A stretch of 64,000 nt of DNA. It comes from Prevotellaceae bacterium UBA2852 (GTDB taxonomy: Bacteria; Bacteroidota; Bacteroidia; Bacteroidales; Bacteroidaceae). The stretch's first letter is position 1, and the number at the start of each line of letters is the position of its first letter. Below the pieces are notes generated by a model. That model was not told the DNA's origin. It was given only the letters and a program-made list of their open reading frames with translations, and searched no databases. Positions 1 through 8,500 of this stretch are shown here, in pieces. The stretch spans positions 1-64,000 of the forward strand of contig DEFM01000024.1 of assembly GCA_002350855.1 (NCBI GenBank), given 5' to 3'. The position numbers and the translations under genes were made by a program.

Positions 1-628
1 TTAGTCTTATCATACTTTGGCAGGGGTTTTTAATTATATGTCCTATATAAACAAGTTTCCAAGTCCAAATATTTAAAAACTCCTGTTCCTTCCTGCGTCA
101 GGTTATCCCATCGGCAGGAAAAACAGTGAAAACCGAATGCAATACAAAGAAAGCTCGTTTTCTTTTATTGCTGAGGTGCATCCTGTTTTGCTGGAACAGA
201 AAAACCCCGCTTACGCTAAAAAACAATGAAGTTTCAAGTTTTCGTTAACTTTAAGGTTAAGGTCAACGTTAAGGTCGAAAATGTTTTCTAGTGAGTGAAA
301 CGAACGGGGTTTTTCTTGGTTGTACTGCCAAGCCGAAGGCTGTCTGTGGGCGTCAGGCAAGAAATGGTTATGCTTGCATAAGCAGGGCTTGCCTGATGGC
401 TACAGACAAATACTCATAGAGCATGCAGTACAAACAAGGGTTTTTAAGGTTTTTGTTTTTTTCAACTCATTTGCACAAGAACATAACAAAAGGGTTTTCT
501 TGGTTTTTGTTCCTTTCGTTCCTTTAGATGTTTTACAATTAAAAACGTTCTGCCATTTTAACAAATACCATGTGGTTGATAATCAGACGATTGAGATTTG
601 TAGATAAATGTTAATTTGGATTTTAACA

Positions 629-660
629 TTTGCATTTTGGGGAAAAATGTTGTATATTTG
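629..660 (+). promoter_or_regulatory. Bacteroidota-type promoter facing a terminator
   Basis: TTTG at 629-632, a 20-nt spacer and TATATTTG at 653-660 match the Bacteroidota promoter TTTG-N19/20-TAnnTTTG. Transcription would start near 667, directly at the left arm of the hairpin at 669-712, so any transcript ending there would be about 45 nt. No coding gene lies between promoter and hairpin. Confidence 0.5.
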
Positions 661-668
661 CATTAGCA

Positions 669-712
669 GGGAAAGGATGCATATTCGTACGAGCGGATAT
701 TCATCCTTTCTT
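669..712 (+). terminator. Rho-independent terminator-like hairpin
   Basis: The arms GAAAGGATG and CATCCTTTC flank an inner region with a partial second stem, and the right arm runs into CTTTTTT, the layout of an intrinsic terminator on the plus strand. The stem shares the words GGATGCATAT and CATCC with the terminator at 16577-16615, and both are flanked by related GACAAAA and CGCTGATTTTGA words, so the two belong to one repeated sequence. Confidence 0.55.
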
Positions 713-895
713 TTTTGTCGTTTTGACAAAATGGAAGTTCGCTGATTTTGAAACTCTGGCGAAGTCTTTTTCCAACGGAAGTTAACTTTGCAAAATGTCA
801 AAGTTAAGTTTTTTTGAAACGGAAGTTAAGCGGAGTTTTTAAAAAACTTAAGTTTTGGAAAAAATCGGGAGCGGCGGTTTTGACACTTTGGTGGG

Positions 896-937
896 TTGTC
901 GGGAAAAAACCCGACAATTTGCGAATAAAATTCGCAA
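896..937. repeat. Two adjacent perfect hairpins
   Basis: TTGTCGGG-AAAAAA-CCCGACAA (896-917) is followed after one base by TTGCGAAT-AAA-ATTCGCAA (919-937). Both 8-bp stems are perfect. Neither is followed by a T-run, so a terminator role is unlikely; they lie in the leader region of the GH2 gene and could be RNA structures or recombination remnants. Confidence 0.6.
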
Positions 938-956
938 GCAACTAACAAAACAGGAG

Positions 957-1060
957 ACCCCAGCCTACCCCCAGCCCCTCCCTAAAAGGAGGGGAGCTTA
1001 AGCCATCCGGATGGTTAAAGTCCTCCCCCTTGGGGGAGTTAGAGGGGGTCTGTTGGGGTC
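957..1060. repeat. Dispersed repeat R1, intergenic copy
   Basis: A roughly 100-bp unit with two G/C-rich inverted repeats (CCCCTCC...GGAGGGG and CCTCCCCC-TTGGGGGAG) around a perfect palindrome CCATCCGGATGG at 1003-1014. The same palindrome and the CTCTAACTCCCCC edge (here on the opposite strand) recur at 60000-60073. Shortened G-rich versions occur near 5534-5593 and inside three genes (about 5425-5462, 36228-36262 and 40150-40186). Confidence 0.7.
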
Positions 1061-1120
1061 TTTAAATGTTAAAATTGACATTTTTGCTTATTTATAACCA
1101 ATTTAAATAAAAAAAAAGGG

Positions 1121-1128
1121 TAACTTTG
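1121..1128 (+). promoter_or_regulatory. -7 promoter box for the GH2 gene
   Basis: TAACTTTG matches the Bacteroidota -7 element TAnnTTTG and lies 24 nt before the GH2 start codon. No good TTTG is present 19-20 nt upstream (the nearest is TTTA with a 15-nt spacer), so only the -7 box is supported. Confidence 0.4.
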
Positions 1129-1152
1129 TAGTAGAAAAAACTATGATCTAAG

Positions 1153-3384
1153 ATGAAACGCCTAATTATTTCTTTATTGACATTGATTTCAGTTACCTGC
1201 ATGATGGCAGGGACACCAGTACGTAAGCAGCTGTTCGATGACGGCTGGCAGTTTGCACTTAACGACAGCACCAAGTGGAGACCAGTCAACCTGCCACATG
1301 ACTGGAGCATAGAGGGCGACTTCGACAAGGATGCTCCAGCTGGTCACGACGGTGCCTATCTGCCTACAGGCAAGGGATGGTACAGGAAAGTGTTTCAGGT
1401 TTCAAGTGCCAAGTTTCAAGACCGAAAGCTGCGTCTCTACTTCGAAGGAGTGTATATGAATTCTGAAGTTTTCGTCAATGGAAAGAAGGCTGGCGGTCAT
1501 CCATACGGCTACTCATCATTCTTCGTCGACATCACTCCTTTTGTCAAGGCGGGAAAGAACGAAGTCCTGGTACGTGTGGATAACTCGCAGCAGAAGAACT
1601 GCCGTTGGTACAGCGGTTCGGGCATCTACCGCCATGTGTGGCTGATGACTACACCCAAGCGCTATATCGATGAGTGGAGCGTGAGCGTCGCCACTCCCAA
1701 CATCCACACTGTGGTTATCAATGCAGACGAGGTGATGGAGGACGGAAGCCGCAAGCCGTTCACAAAGACAATAAACGTAGAGCAGCCACATCTCTGGTCG
1801 CCCGACGACCCATATCTCTACGAGACAGTGCTTGAGACAGAAATCGACCGTCTGCCTCTGACCTACGGAATCCGCACCATCGAGTATTCCGCAGAGAAAG
1901 GACTGCTGCTCAATGGCAAGCCAATAGTTCTCAATGGCGGTTGTGTTCACCACGACAACGGCATCATCGGTGCTGCTGCCTTCGATGCAGCTGAGTACCG
2001 CAGGGTAAGGCTGTTGAAGGAGGCAGGCTTCAATGCTGTGCGCACCTCACATAATCCACCGTCAGAAGCCTTCCTTCGTGCTTGCGACGAACAGGGACTG
2101 CTGGTCATCGACGAGGCTTTCGACGGCTGGCGCGACAAGAAGAACGAATATGACTACTCCACACTGATTGACCAGTGGTGGCAGGAGGATATAAAGGCTA
2201 TGGTTTTGCGCGACCGCAACCACCCCAGCATATTCTGCTGGAGCATTGGCAACGAAGTAATCGAGCGCAAGAAGATTGAGGTGGTGAAAACCGCACACAA
2301 CCTTGCTACACTCTGCCGCAAACTCGACCCACAGAAACGCCCTGTCACTTCCGCTCTCTGTGCATGGGATCCCGAGTGGGATATCTACGACCCGCTGGCA
2401 GCGGAGCACGACATTGTGGGCTACAACTATATGATTCATAAATCGCAGAGCGACCACGAGCGTGTACCCAGCCGTGTGATGGTGCAGACAGAGAGCTATT
2501 CACGCGATACCTGGCAGAACTACCGGAAGGTGCAGGATGAGCCTTGGGTCATCGGTGACTTTGTGTGGACAGCCATCGACTACCTCGGAGAATCTGGTAT
2601 CGGGCGCTGGTATTACGAGGGAGAACCAGCCAAAGAACCATGGCAGGCTACGATGTTCCCCAACCATGCAGCCTACTGTGGTGACATCGACCTCATTGGC
2701 CAACGAAAGCCCATCAGCCACTACCGCTCCATGCTATGGAATAAGGATGGAGAAAGGCTCTACATGGCAGTACGTGAGCCTGACGGCTATTATGGAAAGA
2801 TACACACCACAATGTGGAGCGTATGGCCTACCTACGAGAGCTGGACATGGCCTGGACACGAAGGCAAGAACATAGACGTGGAGGTCTATTCTCACTATCC
2901 CAAGGTACGCCTGTATCTTAACGACCAGCTCGTCGGCGAGAAAGAAGTGGAGAAAGGTATGGCTACCTTTACCCTGCCCTATCAGCCAGGCACACTGCGA
3001 GTAGAAGCCCCGATGTATGAGTGCCGAGAAGGATCGTTTGTTCTCAAAACTGCCGGCGAAGCTACTGCCATACGTCTGACAGCCGACCGCACTGGTCTTC
3101 AGGCCGACGGACAGGATCTCGCTTTCATCACCGTTGAACTGACAGATGCTGACGGCATCGTGAACCTCACTGCCAACAACGAGTTAACAGCAAGCGTCAG
3201 CGGTCCTGCCACTCTCCTCGCCTTCGGCAACGCCGACATCAAGGATTGCGACCGCTACACCGACAGCACTCACAAAGCATGGAAGGGACGCGCCCTCCTC
3301 GTTGTCAGAAGCACAGGCAAGAGAGGCAAAGTCACCGTCACCGTTCAGGGCAAAGGACTGAAGGCCTCAACAATCAAACTGTAA
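1153..3384 (+). CDS. Glycoside hydrolase family 2, beta-galactosidase-like, exported
   Basis: Predicted retaining exo-glycosidase of family GH2, probably acting on beta-galactosides or related side chains of plant or host glycans in the periplasm. The protein (743 aa) has a signal peptide (residues 1-20), a GH2 N-terminal jelly-roll domain (about 25-165, with the DGGWQF-like start region and NLPHDWS), a short Ig-like domain (about 170-230), a TIM barrel (about 240-530) and C-terminal Ig/invasin-like domains (about 540-743). The acid/base is expected at E368 in IGNEV and the nucleophile at E447 in QTESYS. The Ig-like segment before the barrel is only about 60 residues, shorter than I expect for the family, so an internal deletion is possible. 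It is transcribed alone and ends at a bidirectional terminator. The exact substrate cannot be read from the sequence. Confidence 0.85.
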   Translation: MKRLIISLLTLISVTCMMAGTPVRKQLFDDGWQFALNDSTKWRPVNLPHDWSIEGDFDKDAPAGHDGAYLPTGKGWYRKVFQVSSAKFQDRKLRLYFEGVYMNSEVFVNGKKAGGHPYGYSSFFVDITPFVKAGKNEVLVRVDNSQQKNCRWYSGSGIYRHVWLMTTPKRYIDEWSVSVATPNIHTVVINADEVMEDGSRKPFTKTINVEQPHLWSPDDPYLYETVLETEIDRLPLTYGIRTIEYSAEKGLLLNGKPIVLNGGCVHHDNGIIGAAAFDAAEYRRVRLLKEAGFNAVRTSHNPPSEAFLRACDEQGLLVIDEAFDGWRDKKNEYDYSTLIDQWWQEDIKAMVLRDRNHPSIFCWSIGNEVIERKKIEVVKTAHNLATLCRKLDPQKRPVTSALCAWDPEWDIYDPLAAEHDIVGYNYMIHKSQSDHERVPSRVMVQTESYSRDTWQNYRKVQDEPWVIGDFVWTAIDYLGESGIGRWYYEGEPAKEPWQATMFPNHAAYCGDIDLIGQRKPISHYRSMLWNKDGERLYMAVREPDGYYGKIHTTMWSVWPTYESWTWPGHEGKNIDVEVYSHYPKVRLYLNDQLVGEKEVEKGMATFTLPYQPGTLRVEAPMYECREGSFVLKTAGEATAIRLTADRTGLQADGQDLAFITVELTDADGIVNLTANNELTASVSGPATLLAFGNADIKDCDRYTDSTHKAWKGRALLVVRSTGKRGKVTVTVQGKGLKASTIKL

Positions 3385-3433
3385 ATCTTTTCCATCATCA
3401 CGCTGAAGCGCTAAAGAAAGCACTCAAAATAAT

Positions 3434-3469
3434 AAAAAAATCCCCATCGATGAGCGGTGGGGATTTTTT
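3434..3469. terminator. Bidirectional terminator between convergent genes
   Basis: AAAAATCCCCA, a short loop and TGGGGATTTTT form a stem with A/T runs on both sides, so it can end transcription of the GH2 gene (plus) and of the three-gene minus-strand locus whose last stop is at 3487. Confidence 0.8.
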
Positions 3470-3486
3470 GTGGGGATTATTGTCTG

Positions 3487-5013
3487 TTACTTGATTATCA
3501 CTTTCCTGCCATTGTGGATGTAGAGGCCCGGGGGTAAGTTCTTAAGTTCTTGAGTTTTTGAGTTTTTAAGTTCGCTCGGGGTTGAGTTCTTGAGTTTGCG
3601 GCCGCTGAGGTCGTACCAACCATCATGAAAACTGAAGCGGCTGTAGTCGGTAACTTCATTTACGGAAGTGGTTTCTTCGTCTCCGAAGTTCAAGTTGAAG
3701 CTCTTGATGGCAGTGATATTGATCGGTTCGCCTGCAACTAAATCACCTTTAAGGCGGAAATAAGCGCGGCAGGAGTTGATTGTCATTGCAGAACTCGGGT
3801 AGAAGAGTTTGTTGTCTGCTCCAAGATAAAGCTTTGTCTTGTCTTCAGCAGCAATGGCTACAGGAGAAAAACTGCCGACAAAATCAACACATGTTGTTTC
3901 GGTAGTCTGTGCAGTGTTGCTTACTTCAACATTCATGAAGACGGGGTCGGAGATATTTCCCAAACCGGTATTCCATTTCACAATGTAAGGTTTTCCTGCT
4001 TCTATGCTTGTTGCATCAACAAAGTTAAGGGTCAATTCTCCATAACCCTTTGATGTGCTATAACTTGAACTGCTCAAGGTCATCACCTTTGCTCCGGCAA
4101 TGGGAGAATAGCCTGTGGCTCCTGCTGGAATATCGAAAGGCAGACAGAGCGTGTTCCAGCAAGTATCGGTGTATAGAGTGCGGCCACTCAACAACACATT
4201 TTTGCCACTGCCCAGATTGTCACCACTAAGCGTTGTGCTATTGTCAGAACCATCCTTAAGATCTATAGGCAGAGGAACATCTGTTGTAGCACCACCTGCA
4301 TAGAAACAGCCTGTGACAGTCCCACTATTATTATTACCATAGACAGGATAGTGGTATTTTATGCCGTTTTTATTAACCTCCGAACTCATGAAGCAGTTTT
4401 GTACGGAACCGCTGTTATTATTACCAGTGATACCTCCAATATACACCTCTGACTTACCAGAATAAACCTCTCCCGTATTATGGCAATTTTGAATACTACC
4501 CTTGTTTTCACCAACTATTCCTCCGATTCGGGCATGTATATAAGAATAGCCGTTAACCAAAGCAGAATTGGAACATCCAATAACAGTTCCCTCATTGAGT
4601 CCTACGATAGCTCCATGATAAGATGCTAATACTCCAGGATCAGTATATACCGCTATGGTTCCACTACTGATGTTTACATTCTTTACAATTCCTGTTGAGC
4701 CAACTCTTCCAAAGAGACCGGCGTAAAGATCTGTTGCAGTGACCGTAAGGTTGGAAATGGTATGTCCCTGTCCGTCGAAGGTTCCATTAAAAGGATGTGC
4801 ACTTGTGCCTATTGGCGTCCAGTTTACTCCATCGAGTTTGATATCAGCAGTGAGTGTAACTGTGATTCCGTTGTAATCATCACCTTTATTAACACTCGCA
4901 GCAAAATTTTGGAAATCAGCCACAGAGCCTATAGAGGTGATAACATTTTGAGCCTCTACTGTCATTCCGACAGTCAGGGCTACTATTAAGCCCAGAAATC
5001 TCTTCAAATTCAT
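3487..5013 (-). CDS. GLUG-repeat secreted surface protein with C-terminal sorting-like motif
   Basis: Predicted secreted adhesin-like protein of 508 aa. A signal peptide (residues 1-21, ending VEAQ) precedes a GLUG/beta-helix-like region (about 45-240) with the signature NGTFDGQGHTISNL followed by repeated GGI(V/T)G-N-x-G turns. A beta-rich region (about 265-450) has no family I recognise. The end (WYDLSGRKL ... GLYIHNGRKVIIK) resembles the short type IX sorting motif common in Prevotella. The linker of that motif contains the repetitive stretch SELKNSKTQELKN, which is a translated copy of an AGTTCTTGAGTTTTT-type DNA repeat (about 3537-3600). The ATG overlaps the stop of the upstream lipoprotein (ATGA), so the two are translationally coupled, probably in one operon with the giant protein. 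Ligand unknown. Confidence 0.75.
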   Translation of the reverse strand: MNLKRFLGLIVALTVGMTVEAQNVITSIGSVADFQNFAASVNKGDDYNGITVTLTADIKLDGVNWTPIGTSAHPFNGTFDGQGHTISNLTVTATDLYAGLFGRVGSTGIVKNVNISSGTIAVYTDPGVLASYHGAIVGLNEGTVIGCSNSALVNGYSYIHARIGGIVGENKGSIQNCHNTGEVYSGKSEVYIGGITGNNNSGSVQNCFMSSEVNKNGIKYHYPVYGNNNSGTVTGCFYAGGATTDVPLPIDLKDGSDNSTTLSGDNLGSGKNVLLSGRTLYTDTCWNTLCLPFDIPAGATGYSPIAGAKVMTLSSSSYSTSKGYGELTLNFVDATSIEAGKPYIVKWNTGLGNISDPVFMNVEVSNTAQTTETTCVDFVGSFSPVAIAAEDKTKLYLGADNKLFYPSSAMTINSCRAYFRLKGDLVAGEPINITAIKSFNLNFGDEETTSVNEVTDYSRFSFHDGWYDLSGRKLKNSTPSELKNSKTQELKNLPPGLYIHNGRKVIIK

Positions 5014-5513
5014 TGTGTTGTTGTAAATTTAGGTTTGTACCATCCGCTTTCACCTGTAGGTGCAGCTGCGGCATTGAATAAAGTCCAGTTAGATATAGTG
5101 TAGATTCGATGCAGAATATCACAATAGTAGTGGAGACTTACCATCATGTCGCCGCCGTTGCCGGCGATAGACAGAGGATAGTAGGTGATGGTGCCGTTGA
5201 CCATTGGCTTGGTGACGGCACGTACCTCGTCGTTGATGGTGGCACACATCATGTCGCCACTGCTCTGGAAGTCTTTCAGGGTGTCGCCAAGCTGCACCTG
5301 AACCGACATGGTCAGTTCGTAGAGTGAATAGTCGGGAGCAACCCAGTTTTCAGGAACAGTAGCTTTGCCTTTCTTCAGGTATGAGGGTGTGGCAGGCTTG
5401 TCATCGTCATCGCTACAAGAGGTTAGCCCACCTCCGACTCCACCAAGAGTGGAGAGAAGGAGTATCAAGAATAATGTGTGAAGCGATTGCTTATGATTAT
5501 TAATAAATTTCAT
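5010..5513 (-). CDS. Small surface lipoprotein with repeat-derived signal peptide
   Basis: A 167-aa predicted lipoprotein. The signal peptide ends in GGGLTSC, and the cysteine is followed by SDDDDK, which resembles the Bacteroidota lipoprotein surface-export signal. The mature part contains one small beta domain (about 60-155) whose pattern (GDMMCATINDEVRAV ... YYPLSIAGN) resembles the late domain of the giant neighbour (DDMLAVFNEDHRLLGVTH), so the two may share a fold. It lies between that gene (84-nt gap) and the GLUG gene (4-bp overlap), which suggests a three-gene surface operon. The signal-peptide segment LSTLGGVGGGL is encoded by a diverged copy of dispersed repeat R1. The function is not known; anchoring or assembly of the neighbours is a guess from position. 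Confidence 0.7.
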   Translation of the reverse strand: MKFINNHKQSLHTLFLILLLSTLGGVGGGLTSCSDDDDKPATPSYLKKGKATVPENWVAPDYSLYELTMSVQVQLGDTLKDFQSSGDMMCATINDEVRAVTKPMVNGTITYYPLSIAGNGGDMMVSLHYYCDILHRIYTISNWTLFNAAAAPTGESGWYKPKFTTTQ

Positions 5514-5533
5514 AATTATAATTATTATGTTCA

Positions 5534-5593
5534 GGAAAATCCTCCTCCGAAGGCTCCCCCCTCCCTTGGGAAGGGGTCGGGGGAGGGTCTTCT
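5534..5593. repeat. Dispersed repeat R1, short intergenic copy
   Basis: A G/C-rich imperfect inverted repeat (CTCCCTTGGGAAGGGGTCGG and surrounding CCTCC/GGAGG words) fills the gap between the giant gene and the downstream lipoprotein gene. It resembles the CTCCC-CTTGGGGGAG half of the larger copy at 957-1060. It has a T-run only in the plus direction (TTCTTTTTTT at its right end), so it is not a clear terminator for the minus-strand operon. Confidence 0.55.
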
Positions 5594-5597
5594 TTTT

Positions 5598-8500
5598 TTA
5601 CTTAATTGTTATTTTCTGTCCATTATGGATATAGACTCCGCGGAGGGATGGTTTGCCGCTGAGCTTGATACCGCTTACTGTGTACCAGCCGTCGCCGTAG
5701 AGATTGTCGGCAGCGAGGAAGCTGATTGCTGTAGGATTGTCAGGAGTACCGATGGCTGCGTTGTTCACATAGCTCATCTGAGGACTTGAAGTCGCTGCGA
5801 TGGTCTCGCCCTCACGCTCCAGAGTGAATGAGAGTGAAGTATTAAGAGTGGAGTGTGCCACTTCACCTACATTGAGGTAGAATACTCCATCTGCATCGGC
5901 TTCGGCAATGCCGCAGACTTCTGCTCCGTTGTAAACGGTGAGGCGGTCGCCCGGCATTACATCCACACCTTCTGCCACAGCCACTACAGTCATGCTTGAT
6001 CCGCTCACGTTCTGGAACGCAGGCATGCGGCGACGGGCAGAAGCAGTGCTATTGTAACGGGAATCGTAGAAGTAAACAGGATAGTTGAATGTGACTTCAT
6101 CGTCCAGATTGCGCTTCAGCATATAACCCTCGCCTACTCGCATGTATTCCAGAGAACCCTTCCACTGCTTGTTGCCCAGTGCATCGACTGAGAGCACGGC
6201 AAACTCGCTCTGACTCTTGATGATGTCACCATCAGAAGCCTTCTCGGTATATTGTGCGAGAGCAGTACCAACAGGAAGGTTGAATTCGGAGATGAATCCG
6301 ATGCGGTTCCAACCCTTCTTCACTGTGATTGCATCGTTGGTAGTGAATCCGGAAACGTAGCCAATCTTGCTGCTGTTGGAATAGAAGCGGTACATCTTAG
6401 CTGCATCGATAGTGATGAGCGAATCGGCGCAGTCCCAAGCATAGATTGGAGTGTTGGGGTCGTAAGGATTTGGCGAAGCCTTGTAGCTCAGCAAGCTGTA
6501 TGTGCCGTCGGAGCGTTCAGCCTCGAGTGCGTCGCCCACTTCCCACTTGGTAGCACTGTTGAGCAGGCTCTTGACTGTGCTTGTTGGAGGTTCGATATTG
6601 AACGATACCCAGTTCCATCCCTTCTGCAACTGAATTGCCTGCACCACACCCTTGTTGGCTGCGAATATCACAGGATCGGTTGTCTTTCCAATAACTGTGT
6701 CGTGCTTAAACTTGACTGTTCTGTCAGGCAGAACCTTACGGATGATACCGGTAGAAGCATCGTAGAACTCGAAGTACAAATCAATTTCAGAGTAGTTGTT
6801 ATTGTAGATGTTGAGATAAGCAAGTCCGTCGTTTGCTCCGTTATTGACATCGGCAACGAGGTGAGTTACGCCAAGCAGACGGTGGTCTTCGTTGAACACT
6901 GCCAGCATATCGTCGGAGTCGTTGGCAATCTTACCCTTAACCTTCACCTGACCGATGAGGTTCATGGTGATATTGGTGTGGAGCAGGTCTTCGTCAACAG
7001 CCCATTCAGGAGCAGTGCCGCGTACCTTCAGGGTGATTGGCAGAGGCTCAGTCATGTCGTCCTCACCTACCAGATAAACCACTTCCTCGTAGTCTCCTAT
7101 ATTAGTATAAGGAGAGATGGTGAAGGTGATTACCTCTTCGTCCAAAGCAGCAACCGAGCCGCTGGTCATAGAAGCAGTCATCCACAAAGGCAGTCCCTGC
7201 AGAGTGAAGTTGCGGGTCTTTCCACTCAGGTTCTTGACCGTAGCCTCGAAGGTCTGCGCTTCACCATAATTGGCTGTAAGACGCTTGCGCTTGTCGGACC
7301 AGCGCAGAGGATTGCGATAGATATAGAGATCGAGAACTACAGGCGAAGCCATGACGTTGCCCTGCATATCTGCCACGTCGTTGACCACGACATAGACATT
7401 GGTCTTCTCGATGTTTGCGTCTGGCACGTCGAGGTTGACGAGCAGGTCTTTACCGTCAGCCACGTAGGAGAACTTGATGTTTTCCAGAGTCTGGGTGTCG
7501 TGCATTGGTGCGAAGTCGTCTGTGTCGTAGAGTCGCATCACATCTGCCTCAGCCACAATCGTGTCGCACTGAGAAGTGAATTCTCCTGTGGTTGTGTCCT
7601 TGTAGCGGCGCAGGCTCAATCCAGAAGGAACGAGTTTGATTTCGTTGCTCATCTGGCGTTCGTTCTTAGAGAAGTTCACATAAGCCAGCAGTCCCTTCTC
7701 CTCACCTGAAGGAGTAATAGCAGAGAAGTTCTTGATGCCCTTCGGTGTCAGTGCCATTTCGTACATACCGATTTCGTCGATATTACCGGTGATGGCATTT
7801 TCCACTGTGTTCGCATCGAGATATGTGGCACCGGCAGCAAGCAGATTGCCGCTGATTCCACCGAGTGTATCGACTGCGAATGTCTTAGTCAGGCTGTTGT
7901 CGAAGTACAGACAACCCACGTTGCGTCCACGATTAACAGTCAGAGCCACATGGTGCCATTTGCCGTCATTAGCGCGAGAGTTGGTCTTCAACTTCAATCC
8001 ACTCAGGTTAACGACAAGCACGCTGTCTGCCACGGCGAAGTTGAAGTGTGACTTAGCACCCAGTTCAGTTGTGGCAGGACCATTCGAGAAGAGAGTACCG
8101 TTAGCATCCTTGGTGCGGAACCAGAACATCATGGTGTAGTCCTGATGGTCATAGCGGTTGAACTGTGCGCTGTTGAGGCGGAAGCCCTTCGAGCCGTCGA
8201 GTTTCATGCCTATTCCGTCAGGCATCTTCCACGATGTACCTACGAGCAGCAGGTCACTGCCTCCAGATGTGCGGTTGTAGCTATAGTCGCCCTTACCCTC
8301 GCTGAGAGGATAGTTGTCGAGAAGTCCCAGTTCATAACCAGTCAGTTTCTTCTGGCTATAGTTGCTCATCTCTTCAGTGGCAAGTGCGTGGTTCCAGAGT
8401 CGGTATTCAAGCATATCACCGGTGTATGGCTCATAGCCTTCCAGCAGTTCGTAAACCGACCTACCGAGGACGATGTTGCCTGTACCTTGATATACGTTAG

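Larger units (their letters stand above)
1..1152. other. Gene-free leader region
   Basis: I see no convincing gene here. The only open frame of any length (320-607, plus) starts inside low-complexity sequence and reads as a run of Phe/Val/Lys with no family resemblance. The stretch holds a T/A-rich tract with TTAAGGT-like tandem words (about 244-276), a spaced inverted repeat AAAAACCCCG/CGGGGTTTTT (200-209 and 305-314), a promoter-terminator pair (629-712), an AACTTTG/CAAAGTT inverted repeat near 785-806, twin hairpins (896-937), a dispersed repeat (957-1060) and the promoter -7 box of the next gene. Confidence 0.6.

Noticed and set aside
320..607. 95-codon open frame on the plus strand
   Set aside because: Low-complexity Phe/Val-rich translation in A/T-rich repeat-like DNA, no start context and no family resemblance.
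6252..7709. 485-codon frame on the strand opposite the giant gene
   Set aside because: It is the mirror of biased codon use in the giant gene; the translation is Val/His/Cys-rich with no motif, while the sense frame shows clear domains.
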